Of a DNA stretch of 46,828 nt, positions 33,088 to 41,754 are shown in pieces. Source of the stretch: CAYQZD01 sp964421875 (lineage in GTDB: Bacteria > Electryoneota > Tariuqbacteria > Tariuqbacterales > Tariuqbacteraceae); NCBI GenBank assembly GCA_964421875.1, contig CAYQZD010000014.1, positions 1-46,828 of the forward strand. Direction: 5' to 3'. Within the stretch, counting starts at the first letter, position 1, and every line of letters starts with the position of its first letter. The notes below the pieces were generated by a model, which searched no databases, had not been told where the DNA came from, and worked only from the letters and a program-made list of their open reading frames with translations. A program made the translations under genes and the position numbers.

Positions 33088-33155
33088 TCATTCCGGCGTA
33101 GCCGGAATCTATCCGGAAAAGAAGGATTCTGGCTTGCTTCGCAGGCAGAATGACG
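33088..33155 (+). repeat. Dispersed TCATTCCGG...GAATGACG repeat, full copy
   Basis: 68 bp with two palindromes (CATTCCGGCGTAGCCGGAAT and ATTCTGGCTTGCTTCGCAG...CAGAAT) and a shared middle (ATCCGGAAAAGAA). Same as 45045-45112. Confidence 0.75.
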
Positions 33156-33188
33156 AGAATGCTTCATATGTAAAATGATACTCGATTG

Positions 33189-34679
33189 TCAATACAGATA
33201 CTCAGTCAGCTTAGTATTTGGATAATAGAACCGCAGGATTTCTTCGCAGTTTTTCCCCGCTAAAGCCATATTCAATGCGCCCATCTGGCACATCCCCACG
33301 CCGTGTCCCCATCCCGCGCCGCGCAAGACTACCATCTCCCCGCTGTCATCGATCTCAGCGGTGAAGCAGGAGCTGGGGAGGTGGGTATCCGATAGGGCGC
33401 GCCGGATATTCAGTTCTCCGGCGATTTCCACTTCTTTTTCGCCGATTATCAATAGGCGGTTGATTCGTCCGGAATCACCGCGGGAGAGGGCTCTGATTTC
33501 CTTAATTGCGCCTACATCGACTCCGGTGCGTGCGACGATGATTTCGGCGAGCTGGTTGTTGTCCTGGGAAATTTTCCAGCGGAACCAGGGCTTAGCGTGA
33601 TCGAAATATTCGGGGTAAGGGTGAGTTTCCGGATTGCACCAGCAATCCGGGCGTGAGGCGATGCAGCGATCCCAATCGCGGTTCAACAGCAGAGGCTTTT
33701 CACCGTCCCAGGCGGCGGGGAGGTATTCCGGATTGAAGCTTTCCCAGACCGCATCGAAACGCTCCCGCATCCCGCCGCAGGTTTTAGCGTAGCGGGCGTC
33801 AGCCACGATTCCCCGGTGGGTCAGTATCACGCTGTCCGTGGCGGAAACCGCCTCCTGCGAGCGCGCCTCGACGCGGGTTATTCCGTAGTAGCACTGGCAG
33901 TGGTCGCCGTTGCAGAGGTCGAAGGGTTCTCCGTAATGGTGGCATCCTTTGGTGGCGAGGACCGCGCTTCGGGCGGCGATGGTCTGGGCTTTGAGGAATT
34001 CCAGCGGGGATTGAGCGGACATTTCGGAGGAGTTCACTGAGGCGAGGTATTCCTCCAGCGGGATTTCGTTTACTGCAAGCAGTCCCTTTTCGCCGGGATG
34101 GAATTCCAGCGCGCCTTCAAATGTCAGGTCTTCCCGGCGCTGCCAGTGAAATGTTTCTCCCACCGGCGCGTTGGTGATGGTGATACCGTGAGTGGATTTC
34201 ATCCGAATCACGGGTTTGTCGGCTATAACGGAACCATCGGCTGATTTGATGACGACATTTGCGCCGGGAAGCTGGGAATAGCGCCGGTAAATACCGCCTT
34301 CGACCTGTATGCGGTTTCTGAGCGCGCGGTCTAAACGCGGCGATGTATCACTACGCCAGGCGGCGGCGTCCGCTTCCGCGGGGAACTCTTCCTTGACCAG
34401 CCAGAACCTGGGGATTCCCAATCCGTCGAGTCTGTCGCCGGTTTCGATGATGTCGAGGGTGGAGGCGACTTCACGGGGGAAGGATTTGTGGAGTTTTTCA
34501 GCCTCGGCTTGGGAGTGGAGATGCAGGAGCCGCAGACAGTATTGAATTTTATTCCGTTCAGGACAGCTCACTTTGAAGCGGCGGGGCAGGGGAGCGCCTT
34601 TTTCCAGATAGGCTTTGCCGCGGCGGCATTCAATGATGAAACCCTCAGGCTCATCGGCGATTTTTGTACGCAGGTTCAT
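33189..34679 (-). CDS. SpoIID/LytB-domain protein
   Basis: 496 aa. Residues 140-490 form a complete SpoIID domain, a family that includes peptidoglycan lytic transglycosylases and amidase enhancers. Signature blocks are NEIPLEEYLASVNSSEMS with the conserved Glu, KAQTIAARSAVLATKG, YGITRVEARSQEAVSATDS, ARYAKTCGGM and RGAGWGHGVGMCQMGALNMA. A Cys/His cluster (LCNGDHCQCYYG) is typical of a subset. Residues 1-135 are an unassigned N-terminal part. No signal peptide is seen, which is odd for a wall-acting protein. The start overlaps the stop of the CPBP protease gene as ATGA, so the two are translationally coupled. It is the last gene of a four-gene operon. Confidence 0.85.
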   Translation of the reverse strand: MNLRTKIADEPEGFIIECRRGKAYLEKGAPLPRRFKVSCPERNKIQYCLRLLHLHSQAEAEKLHKSFPREVASTLDIIETGDRLDGLGIPRFWLVKEEFPAEADAAAWRSDTSPRLDRALRNRIQVEGGIYRRYSQLPGANVVIKSADGSVIADKPVIRMKSTHGITITNAPVGETFHWQRREDLTFEGALEFHPGEKGLLAVNEIPLEEYLASVNSSEMSAQSPLEFLKAQTIAARSAVLATKGCHHYGEPFDLCNGDHCQCYYGITRVEARSQEAVSATDSVILTHRGIVADARYAKTCGGMRERFDAVWESFNPEYLPAAWDGEKPLLLNRDWDRCIASRPDCWCNPETHPYPEYFDHAKPWFRWKISQDNNQLAEIIVARTGVDVGAIKEIRALSRGDSGRINRLLIIGEKEVEIAGELNIRRALSDTHLPSSCFTAEIDDSGEMVVLRGAGWGHGVGMCQMGALNMALAGKNCEEILRFYYPNTKLTEYLY

Positions 34680-35557
34680 TCCTTTCCCTCAGCCTCTTCA
34701 GCGCCGGAGTCGGACTCAGTTTCCAGGGAAACGGGGTGCATTTGTTTCGTCAATTCGAAAAACCGTTTCATTGACCAATACAAGAGCGCCACTGCGATTG
34801 TAAGCACAACGGGCGAGATGTGCCCGTTCCATTCGTAGAAGGGGATTTCCTCGGCGCCGGCGTTTGCCGAGTATAGCCCTAAACCGTTGTTGACCGCGTG
34901 CACTATCACGCAGGGCAGGATGCTGTTCGCCCGCCAAGCCATTATTCCCAGCAGCATCCCCAAGAGCAGTATTTGAATTACCCACCAGGGATTGAGGTGT
35001 ATCAGGGCGAAAATCAGGCTGGAAGTGGTGATGGCGCGAGTGACTCCGCGGCGGTATTCCAAGGTCCGCTGCAACAGCCCCCGGAAGAGCGCTTCCTCCA
35101 CTACTCCCGCCACGATTATCACTCCAACACTGACTGTGATGAACTCGAAGAAGTTGTTTATCTTCATCGTAGCAGCGATAGCCTGATAAATCTCCTCCGG
35201 CATAGGATAAATCAAATTCATCAGCCGGTCCAGTTCATCGGATATCACAATATATGACAGCCCTGCCAGCAGGCTCATAACCGCCACACCGGGTGAAATG
35301 CCGCTCAATCGTAATACCTGTTTCCAGCGGTATTTGAGCTTTATCAGATAGACCATCGCGGGAACGATGATGAGCCCCTCAGCGACAATGTAACTGCTTT
35401 TACCCAGCAGCCGGTAAAGGGGCTCCGTGACCACGAACATAATCAGGAGGGTTATGGCCAGGACGATGACGAGTTCCTTTTCCGGGGGTAGAACGCGGTT
35501 TCGGCGTCGCTTACTGCCGTTATCGCCGGGGTCGGCTATGGGGAGGTTTGTGGGCAT
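34676..35557 (-). CDS. CPBP-family intramembrane metalloprotease
   Basis: 293 aa, about eight transmembrane helices. Catalytic motifs of the CAAX-protease/bacteriocin-processing family are complete: EExxxR (Glu154, Glu155, Arg159 in VVEEALFRG), FxxxH (His187 in FALIHLN) and HxxxN (His220, Asn224 in HAVNN). The N-terminus is Arg/Lys-rich and cytoplasmic; the C-terminus is acidic. The start lies 9 bp after the stop of the SpoU methyltransferase gene. The substrate is unknown. Eukaryotic relatives process prenylated proteins, while bacterial ones have varied roles. Confidence 0.9.
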   Translation of the reverse strand: MPTNLPIADPGDNGSKRRRNRVLPPEKELVIVLAITLLIMFVVTEPLYRLLGKSSYIVAEGLIIVPAMVYLIKLKYRWKQVLRLSGISPGVAVMSLLAGLSYIVISDELDRLMNLIYPMPEEIYQAIAATMKINNFFEFITVSVGVIIVAGVVEEALFRGLLQRTLEYRRGVTRAITTSSLIFALIHLNPWWVIQILLLGMLLGIMAWRANSILPCVIVHAVNNGLGLYSANAGAEEIPFYEWNGHISPVVLTIAVALLYWSMKRFFELTKQMHPVSLETESDSGAEEAEGKE

Positions 35558-35566
35558 ATGATATTT

Positions 35567-36340
35567 TTAGTTGTTCGGTAACGTCATTTCATATAATAAT
35601 ATACTGCATGCAACCGACAGATTCAAGGATTCCCCCTTCCCCAGCTTGGGTATGCTGAATATTTCATCCGCCAGGGCTGTTATCGCTTCCGGCAAACGCC
35701 CTTGCTCGTCCCCCATTATCAGCGCTGCGTCGCCTTCAATACGCCGCGGTGAGATTCCGCCGCGCAGTGCGGGGATAATCAGCCGGAGTCCTCCGCGTTT
35801 CAGTTCCTGCAATGCCGTGAGTAAATCCATATCCTCCTCCACCGGCAGTCTGAAAGCCGCTCCCATCGAGCCCCTCACCACCGCCGGATTGTGGAGTTCG
35901 GCTGAGCCTTTCGAAAGCAGAACTTTCGAAACGCCGAACCAGTCCGCCGACCGCAAGATGGTTCCCAGGTTGCCGGGGTCGGAAATCTGGTGCAGAGCCA
36001 CTACCAGCCCGCTTTCCCGCGCCGGAAGTTGGAAATCGGTGCGGTAGATTACCATACAGCCCGGCGGAGTTTTGAGGGTGGAAATCCGCGCCAATTCACC
36101 CGGACTGAGGGCAAAGGCCTCAGTTCTGGCATCCCGCACTTTCTTTACCAATTGGGGATGTTCTTGAGCGGTTTCGCCGGTGAAATACCCGGAATGGAGA
36201 GGAATTCCGGCTAGCAGAGCTTCGGTTATCAGTTTAACTCCTTCAGCGGTGGAGAGTTTTTCCAGGCGGCGGTATTTTTTACGCTTCAGCAGTCCCGCCA
36301 GTTTTATAAGGTTGCGCGGCGGTTTGGGAAGTTCGTTCAT
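35567..36340 (-). CDS. SpoU/TrmH-family RNA 2'-O-methyltransferase
   Basis: 257 aa from the inner ATG (MNELPKPPRN). That ATG overlaps the symporter stop as ATGA, which fits operon coupling, so I prefer it over the ATG 36 bases upstream. The N-terminal part (about 1-95) is the substrate-binding domain. The SPOUT knot shows motif 1 (LHQISDPGNLGTILRSADWF), motif 2 (IMGDEQGRLP) and motif 3 (SLNLSVACSILLYE). It should methylate a ribose 2'-OH in rRNA or tRNA using SAM. The exact site cannot be told from sequence; the layout is RlmB/TsnR-like. Confidence 0.9.
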   Translation of the reverse strand: MNELPKPPRNLIKLAGLLKRKKYRRLEKLSTAEGVKLITEALLAGIPLHSGYFTGETAQEHPQLVKKVRDARTEAFALSPGELARISTLKTPPGCMVIYRTDFQLPARESGLVVALHQISDPGNLGTILRSADWFGVSKVLLSKGSAELHNPAVVRGSMGAAFRLPVEEDMDLLTALQELKRGGLRLIIPALRGGISPRRIEGDAALIMGDEQGRLPEAITALADEIFSIPKLGKGESLNLSVACSILLYEMTLPNN

Positions 36341-38049
36341 TTCAAAGACGCTCCCTTCATCCTGCGATATAGCCAATAACTCAGGGTAATTCCTAATGCC
36401 ACGAAAACAATTCCTTCCATAGTTTCAAGCAGAAGCAGTTTTCCCGTTCCTACTAAAAGCCCAATAAGCGCAATTGTGCCAAGCAGCCAGTTCATTATTG
36501 CGCCTCCCAGAGGCTCCGGTTTAACATCGACTTCCGATTTTATCGGTCCCCAGGCGCCGCCGGGTCTGACGCGCCGGTAGAATTCCTTCAAAGTGTCCCG
36601 CTTGACCGGCGGAGTGACATAGGAGACGATGAGCCAGACCACCGCCGACCCTGCGGCGGTTATCAGCACCTTCAGCGCGTAATCGATATCGGTGGCGGCG
36701 TAGAGCGAGACCGAGATGACGGAGGAGGCTGTCATCGCGGCGATTTCGCTCCAGGCGTTGATACGCCACCAGAACCAGCGTAAGATATATACGGGTCCGG
36801 TTCCGGCGCCGAAGGCGATGATGAATTTGAAGGCTTCGGTCACCGAATCGGTAAAATACGCCGCCAGTCCGGCTAAGATGATGAGTAGCAGCAACGCGCC
36901 TTTCGCCGCCCAGAGGTAGTGTTTTTCCCCTTTCCCCGGCGCGATGAAACGCTTATAAAGGTCGCTGACCAAATATGACGCGCCCCAGTTCAACTGGGTG
37001 TCGATGGTTGACATAAAAGCTGCGATGAGGGAAGCCACCACCAGCCCCCTGAAACCCGTCGGCAGGATTTCCATTATCATTTTGGGGTAGGCGGCTTCCG
37101 GGTCAGCTAAATAGGGATAGAGTTTGATGGAAGCCAGGGCTGCGATTATCCAGGGCCAGCTTCGCAGTATGAAATGGGCGAAGTTGTACCAGAGCACCGC
37201 CCCTAAGGCGTGGCGTTCGTCTTTGCAGGCGCTGATGCGCTGGATGACTTTACCGCCGCCGTCGGAGTTGATATTCGCCCACCACTGCACTAAGTTATAA
37301 GTGAGGAAGCCGATGAAGGCGGCGGATAACAGCGTTCCCGCATCGCCTGAATTGACCGCTGGAATAAAACTTAAAGTATCGCTGTAAGTTTCAGGCTTGG
37401 AAGAGATGAACTTCAGCACCTCATCCATCCCTCCGGCGGCGTGGACAGCGTAAATCGCTAAGATGATTGCGCCGATGAGCGCCAGGGTGAATTGGGCGAT
37501 GTCGGTTATCACCACGCCCCAGAATCCCGCTAAAAGGCTGTAACTGAAAGCCGCCGCGGAAAATACCAACAGCGAAGCCCCTTTGGGCCAGCCTAAAGCT
37601 GCCGCGTTTATCTTAGCCATCGCTAAAAGAACCCAGCCCATCGCGATGCAGTTGATGGGGATGGCGAGGTAGAATGCTCGGAAGCCGCGCAGGGCTTTCG
37701 CCCCCGCGCCGCTGTAGCGCAGCTCGGTCAGTTCCACATCGGTCAAAACTTCCGCCCGCCGCCACATTTTCGACAGCAGGAAGGCCGCTAACATCCCGCC
37801 GATGAGAAAACTCCACCACTGCCAGTTCAGCCACACTCCTCCGGTGCGGACCAGTTTGGTGACATAGAGCGGGGTGTCGCAGGAGAACGATGTCGCCACC
37901 ATCGAAGTCCCCGCTATCCACCAGGGGAGGCTTCTGCCGGTGAGGAAATATTCCGCCAGCCCCTTGTGCGCCCGGCGGGTGAAGTACAATCCCCCGGCGA
38001 TGATGGCGGCGAGGTAAACGAAGGTTATGGTCCAGTCGGGAAAAGTCAT
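36337..38049 (-). CDS. Sodium:solute symporter (SSS family)
   Basis: 570 aa with about 13 transmembrane helices. The SSS core is clear: AEYFLTGRSLPWWIAGTSM, ATSFSCDTPLYVTK, ELRYSGAGAKALRGFRAFYL, WGVVITDIAQFTLALIGAII and VVASLIAAFMSTIDTQLNWG with TM8-type Ser/Thr for sodium binding. The extended C-terminus (WRINAWSEIAAM, VSYVTPPVKRDTLKEFYRRV) is shared with a subgroup of about 550-600 aa seen in FCB bacteria. The solute is unknown. It is the first gene of the operon with the SpoU, CPBP and SpoIID genes. Confidence 0.9.
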   Translation of the reverse strand: MTFPDWTITFVYLAAIIAGGLYFTRRAHKGLAEYFLTGRSLPWWIAGTSMVATSFSCDTPLYVTKLVRTGGVWLNWQWWSFLIGGMLAAFLLSKMWRRAEVLTDVELTELRYSGAGAKALRGFRAFYLAIPINCIAMGWVLLAMAKINAAALGWPKGASLLVFSAAAFSYSLLAGFWGVVITDIAQFTLALIGAIILAIYAVHAAGGMDEVLKFISSKPETYSDTLSFIPAVNSGDAGTLLSAAFIGFLTYNLVQWWANINSDGGGKVIQRISACKDERHALGAVLWYNFAHFILRSWPWIIAALASIKLYPYLADPEAAYPKMIMEILPTGFRGLVVASLIAAFMSTIDTQLNWGASYLVSDLYKRFIAPGKGEKHYLWAAKGALLLLIILAGLAAYFTDSVTEAFKFIIAFGAGTGPVYILRWFWWRINAWSEIAAMTASSVISVSLYAATDIDYALKVLITAAGSAVVWLIVSYVTPPVKRDTLKEFYRRVRPGGAWGPIKSEVDVKPEPLGGAIMNWLLGTIALIGLLVGTGKLLLLETMEGIVFVALGITLSYWLYRRMKGASLK

Positions 38050-38054
38050 AATAC

Positions 38055-38140
38055 ATTCACTGGCAATGATGGCTATACTGGCTATGAAGGCTTAATGAGC
38101 TTACTTATTATTGCCAAAATTACCATTATAGCCAGTGAAT
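38055..38140. repeat. 9-nt array with inverted ends, copy N1
   Basis: Begins ATTCACTGGCAATGATGGC and ends ATAGCCAGTGAAT, giving a 10-bp perfect inverted end. Between them are 9-nt units (GGCTATACT, GGCTATGAA; ATTGCCAAA, ATTACCATT). The right end touches the stop codon of the GxxExxY gene. Related to 38573-38648 and 40107-40181. Confidence 0.8.
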
Positions 38141-38550
38141 TATTTCTTTCTTAACCTGAATTCCTGAATTTTTTTAGTTGGTAATATCCGTTCATACTGC
38201 AACCTGCTTTGTCCAAAATTAATCAGTAGCGCTAAAGCATAGTCGGTTGCAGCCAAGTATTTAATCACTTGAAACTTATGTACATTATCCAACATTTTTA
38301 CAGACTTGATTTCCACAATCAGTTTATCTTCTACTACAAAATCGAGATAACACAGTCCCACCTGAATTTCCTCATACATCACCTGAACCGGCTTCTGAGG
38401 TTCGAATACAAGCTCTTGTTTTCTAAATTCGTATTCCAGAGCTTTCTGATAGAAATCTTCAGGGAAGCCGGGGCCGAGTCCATTGTGGACACTCATACAA
38501 GCGCCCCGAATCCGGTAGCATAAATCGTTGAGTTCAGATGATATTTCCAT
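38140..38550 (-). CDS. GxxExxY-family protein (PD-(D/E)XK nuclease-like fold)
   Basis: 136 aa. The naming motif is GFPEDFY in HNGLGPGFPEDFYQKALEYE (about 23-42). A PD-(D/E)XK-like core follows: LDFVVEDKLIVEIKSVKML, with an Asp, and Glu-x-Lys (EIKS) as expected for the nuclease fold, then FQVIKYLAATDYALALLINFG. The family is widespread in environmental bacteria and has no proven function. Here it sits alone between two copies of the 9-nt array with inverted ends, as if the gene and repeats were a cassette. Confidence 0.85.
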   Translation of the reverse strand: MEISSELNDLCYRIRGACMSVHNGLGPGFPEDFYQKALEYEFRKQELVFEPQKPVQVMYEEIQVGLCYLDFVVEDKLIVEIKSVKMLDNVHKFQVIKYLAATDYALALLINFGQSRLQYERILPTKKIQEFRLRKK

Positions 38551-38572
38551 ATTATCCCTTGTAGGGTGATTT

Positions 38573-38648
38573 ATTCACTGGCAATGGTGGCTATACTGGC
38601 TATAAACCCATTACAGCATTGCCATCATTGCCATAATAGCCAGTGAAT
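38573..38648. repeat. 9-nt array with inverted ends, copy N2
   Basis: Same layout as N1 and N3: ATTCACTGGCAATGGTGGC at left, then 9-nt units, ending ATAGCCAGTGAAT. It ends three bases before the stop codon of the gene at 38652. Confidence 0.8.
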
Positions 38649-38651
38649 TTT

Positions 38652-40037
38652 CTACTTCACCAATACCACCTTACGCGTTTGGGAGAAATCCCCCGCCTGC
38701 AATCTTGCGAAGTATATTCCGCTGGACAGATTAGAGGCATCGAAATGCAGGGAATGATGTCCCGGCGATAGGTTTCCTTCCGCCAGAAGAGCCACTTCCT
38801 TACCGGATACATCGTACATTGCCAGTTCGATGTAACCCGCCTCCGGCAGTTCGAAACTGATAGCGGTCGAGGAGTTGAACGGGTTGGGGGATAAGCATAG
38901 ATTTGTGATTTTTGATTGTTGATTTGCGATTTGTGATATATCCTCTTCGTCCCATCCGTATAGAGTCCAGCCCTGATGATGATTCGCCAATCCGTCTCCG
39001 GCGAGTTTGGCAAAGGGGAAATTGTCAGTTCCGACAATCGAATCTGGAAATACTCCCGCATTGCCGGTGTAGGAATAATTTCCCGGCGGCGCATAGTGGG
39101 GAACGAATTGCGAGATTTCTCTTATTATAGTGCCTCCCCCGGCGATTGTCAGTCCGTTCCGCTGGATGAGAGGCCCGTATATCTGGCTATTGGGCAGGAC
39201 AACTTCGGTCCAGGCGTCGAAGGTGATGGGATTGTTGGTGGTGTTTTCAATCGAGGCGTCGAAAACAATCATTCCGCCCCCGGACGGAATTTGAATCGGG
39301 GGATTGTGGGGCGTTAAAGTTACCACCAGCGATCCGCCACCCGCTCCCAGCAGCAAGTTTGTGATGATGTTTTCCATCAGCGCTGCGCTGGCATTCGCTA
39401 TTATCCAGTCCTGGTCGGTGGTGGTGATGACTTCGCCATATACGGGGCTGGGCGGACTGAATATCCAGCCAAAATATTGACCGCTGTAGGTCAAGCTGTT
39501 TTCGACGGTGGCGTCGCCGGAACCGGCGCATCCGTACCAAAAGCGGGTGAGCGGCGATACCGGATTGTTGATTGTGGCGAGGCGTCCTATGACATTCATC
39601 GGCACCAGTTCACCGGCTACGGTTCCGGTCCAGGTAAACGAGCCGCCGTGCGAGTTTACAATTTGCCCAAAGGCGGTGTTGGTGGTATAGGTGGTCTGAT
39701 ACTCCGACTGCAGATAGACCGGACCGCCCTGCTCCATATAGCCGACGATGTTATTCACTCTGGTCGCCGGCAAATCGATGACGCCGGAGGCGACAATCAG
39801 GACATCGGTGGCGGCGTAGAAGTTTGAATTGTCGAGAGTGGTCTGCTGATGGATAGAAGCGGTGTGCCCCATACCGGTGGCGATGGTCAGCCAGACCTGG
39901 TCCATATTATGACCGGAATGATAGCTCTGGCTTTCGATGATGGTAATGGTCTCGGAATGCAATCGATTGACAAAGAGAATCGAAGCCGCCAGCATAATTA
40001 CGGCGGTCAATTTTTTAAAACTTAGAGCGATAGACAT
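38652..40037 (-). CDS. Secreted type IX sorting-domain protein with PHNPP module, paralogue C
   Basis: 461 aa. Signal peptide about 1-28 (ending LHSE). Residues 29-235 look like an alpha/beta domain with some likeness to class I amidotransferase or ThuA-type folds (ITIIESQSYHSGHNMDQVW, FYAATDVLIVASGVIDL, NNIVGYMEQGGPVYLQSEY). No catalytic triad is assigned. The PHNPP module spans about 241-355 (LTPHNPPIQIPSGGG ... ITFDAW ... YGPLIQRNGLTI ... VPHYAPPGNYSYTGNAGVFPD). The linker SQIANQQSKITN is encoded by heptamers. The sorting signal is complete (SPNPFNSST, LAMYDVSGKEVALLAEG, SGIYFARLQAG, KVVLVK). The ribosome-binding site AGGAGGAG is excellent. Confidence 0.85.
   Translation of the reverse strand: MSIALSFKKLTAVIMLAASILFVNRLHSETITIIESQSYHSGHNMDQVWLTIATGMGHTASIHQQTTLDNSNFYAATDVLIVASGVIDLPATRVNNIVGYMEQGGPVYLQSEYQTTYTTNTAFGQIVNSHGGSFTWTGTVAGELVPMNVIGRLATINNPVSPLTRFWYGCAGSGDATVENSLTYSGQYFGWIFSPPSPVYGEVITTTDQDWIIANASAALMENIITNLLLGAGGGSLVVTLTPHNPPIQIPSGGGMIVFDASIENTTNNPITFDAWTEVVLPNSQIYGPLIQRNGLTIAGGGTIIREISQFVPHYAPPGNYSYTGNAGVFPDSIVGTDNFPFAKLAGDGLANHHQGWTLYGWDEEDISQIANQQSKITNLCLSPNPFNSSTAISFELPEAGYIELAMYDVSGKEVALLAEGNLSPGHHSLHFDASNLSSGIYFARLQAGDFSQTRKVVLVK
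38900..38941. repeat. Heptamer array inside a coding linker, GATTTGT type
   Basis: Six 7-nt units: GATTTGT, GATTTTT, GATTGTT, GATTTGC, GATTTGT, GATATAT. On the coding (reverse) strand the words read as the AATCACA family of 14093-14134, at the same module-to-sorting-domain junction. Confidence 0.85.
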
Positions 40038-40106
40038 TGCTCCTCCTAAAAATGTTTGGATAATAGTGGATTTAAATTGTCCGCTTTTTTACCTTAGAGA
40101 TAGTCT

Positions 40107-40181
40107 ATTCACTGGCAATGGTGGCTATACTGGCTATGACCTATTGCAGCATTGCCATCATTGCCATTATAGCCAGTGAAT
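40107..40181. repeat. 9-nt array with inverted ends, copy N3
   Basis: ATTCACTGGCAATGGTGGC at left, 9-nt units, ATAGCCAGTGAAT at right. Nearly identical to N2. Ends one base before the stop codon of the gene at 40183. Confidence 0.8.
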
Positions 40182-40182
40182 T

Positions 40183-41631
40183 TTATTTCACTAGAACAAT
40201 TTTCTTTGTCTGAGTAAAATCCCCCGCCTGCAATCGGGCAAAGTAAATTCCGCTGGACAGTCCCGTTGCATCGAAGGCGCGCCGGTGCGCCCCGGCGGGA
40301 TAAATGCCTTCCGCTAACCGCGCCACCTCTTTTCCGGTGATATCATACACCGCTAATTTGATTCGACTAGCAGCTTGCAGCTTGAAGCTGATAGCTGTCG
40401 AGGGATTGAACGGATTGGGATAGGGAGGGTGGAGGGTGAATTCAAGTGGCGGCTGGGGCGATGATTGGTTTCCCACTTCGTTCCCGGCGCTGTCGATTTT
40501 AATCAGGACTAAATCAGTGTTTTGGAGGGAATCGATATAGGCGCGTCCGGTGATTATGTATCCGTTATCTCTTGTCTTCTTAATACTGTAACCTATGTTT
40601 TCAACAGCGTTGAAATATATGTTTGACCATAACATATTACCGAATCCATCGGTCTTCACGATATAGACTCCGTGATACACTAATACTCCACAGAGGACGA
40701 ATCCGCCATCATCCGAGGGCTGAAGGCTGAACGCTTTAGAGTAAACATCTCCTACACGCCGGGTCCATAAAGAGTCGCCTGCTGAATCGGTCCTGATAAG
40801 ATACATTGTTGAATTCCACCCCAGCATCCATTCCGAATAACCTGCGATGGCATATCCACCATCCAAAGTTTCTCGGACACACAATCCAAAATTCCCATCG
40901 TTATCGAGATGGAATGAATTAGTCCAGAGAGTATCTCCCATTGAATTTGTTTTTTGCAGTAACGCTTTCATATAATAATCGTCGGGACCGACGGTTCCGG
41001 TTAAAACAAAATCCCCCTCTGCGGTCTGCAGGATAGATGTGCCCTCGTTGATTTGGAAATAGCGGTATTGCCGGGTCCACAACGTGTCTCCGATCGAATC
41101 GGTTTTTATGAGGTATATATTACTATTATTTGTGGGTAAATTATAGGTGGTGTATCCTAATATTATCAAACCTCCGTCATTTGTCTCCAGCGCTGAGTGC
41201 CCGTCGTTGAGTCCTGCATAGCCGTACATCTGTGTCCATAAAGTGTCACCGTTGTCGTTTATCTTCAATAACCATATTTTGGAGAAAACCCTTGGAGTAA
41301 CGGTGTATTTTCCACAGACAACATAGCATCCGTCCGAAGTTCGGCTGATGCAATGCGCTTCCGTATTTTCGTTTTCATGTCCTCCATATCTTTTACTCCA
41401 GAGCATATTACCCCGAAAATCGGTTTTAACGATATAGATCTCTCTTCGATGAAAACTGCGAGAATAGGTCCAACCGGCGGCGATGTATCCTCCATCGGAA
41501 GTCTGCAGCACATCTTCCCCGCATTCATCTATACTATCTCCATAGGAATTAATCCATCCGGCGGCGGATTGACTATGTACTGCCATTACCGTTATCGCTG
41601 CAACGATTGAAACTAAAATGAGACTTCGCAT
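40183..41631 (-). CDS. Secreted repeat (propeller-like) protein with type IX sorting domain, paralogue 1
   Basis: 482 aa. Signal peptide about 1-21 (ending VHSQ). About seven or eight repeats of 45-55 residues, each with a T-DGGY-I--G strand (QTSDGGYIAAGWT, ETNDGGLIILGYT, ETLDGGYAIAGYS), a YLIKTDS/YIVKTD strand and a GDTLWTR/GNMLWS strand. The pattern predicts a beta-propeller and is common in secreted proteins of uncultured bacteria. The sorting signal is FTLHPPYPNPFNPSTAISFK ... LAVYDITGKEVARLAEG ... SGIYFARLQAG ... KIVLVK. A GGAGGAG ribosome-binding site precedes the ATG. The next gene upstream is a paralogue with a duplicated leader region. Confidence 0.85.
   Translation of the reverse strand: MRSLILVSIVAAITVMAVHSQSAAGWINSYGDSIDECGEDVLQTSDGGYIAAGWTYSRSFHRREIYIVKTDFRGNMLWSKRYGGHENENTEAHCISRTSDGCYVVCGKYTVTPRVFSKIWLLKINDNGDTLWTQMYGYAGLNDGHSALETNDGGLIILGYTTYNLPTNNSNIYLIKTDSIGDTLWTRQYRYFQINEGTSILQTAEGDFVLTGTVGPDDYYMKALLQKTNSMGDTLWTNSFHLDNDGNFGLCVRETLDGGYAIAGYSEWMLGWNSTMYLIRTDSAGDSLWTRRVGDVYSKAFSLQPSDDGGFVLCGVLVYHGVYIVKTDGFGNMLWSNIYFNAVENIGYSIKKTRDNGYIITGRAYIDSLQNTDLVLIKIDSAGNEVGNQSSPQPPLEFTLHPPYPNPFNPSTAISFKLQAASRIKLAVYDITGKEVARLAEGIYPAGAHRRAFDATGLSSGIYFARLQAGDFTQTKKIVLVK
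40369..40396. repeat. Heptamer array inside the sorting domain, TGCAGCT type
   Basis: Four 7-nt units: AGCAGCT, TGCAGCT, TGAAGCT, GATAGCT. They encode the first conserved strand of the sorting domain (ISFKLQAAS), the same strand affected at 16019-16039 by unrelated words. Confidence 0.75.
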
Positions 41632-41754
41632 TTTCTCCTCCGTTTTTATTTTGCGGATATTTAGGCGGGTATGAATAACCCGCCCTACATTTTTTTACCG
41701 CCGGGTGCTCAAGACCCGGCGGCACACCAGTTCCTAGAATCCAGAACCTAACAC
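41632..41754. repeat. Duplicated leader region with two hairpins and a heptamer array
   Basis: On the reverse strand this holds CCGGGTCTTGAGCACCCGG, GGCGGGTTATTCATACCCGCC and TATCCGCAAAATAAAAACGGAGGAG before the start at 41631. The same order occurs upstream of 43224 (43225-43318). Heptamers AGTTCCT, AGAATCC, AGAACCT, AACACCT (41729-41756) reach the stop codon of the upstream gene. Confidence 0.75.
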
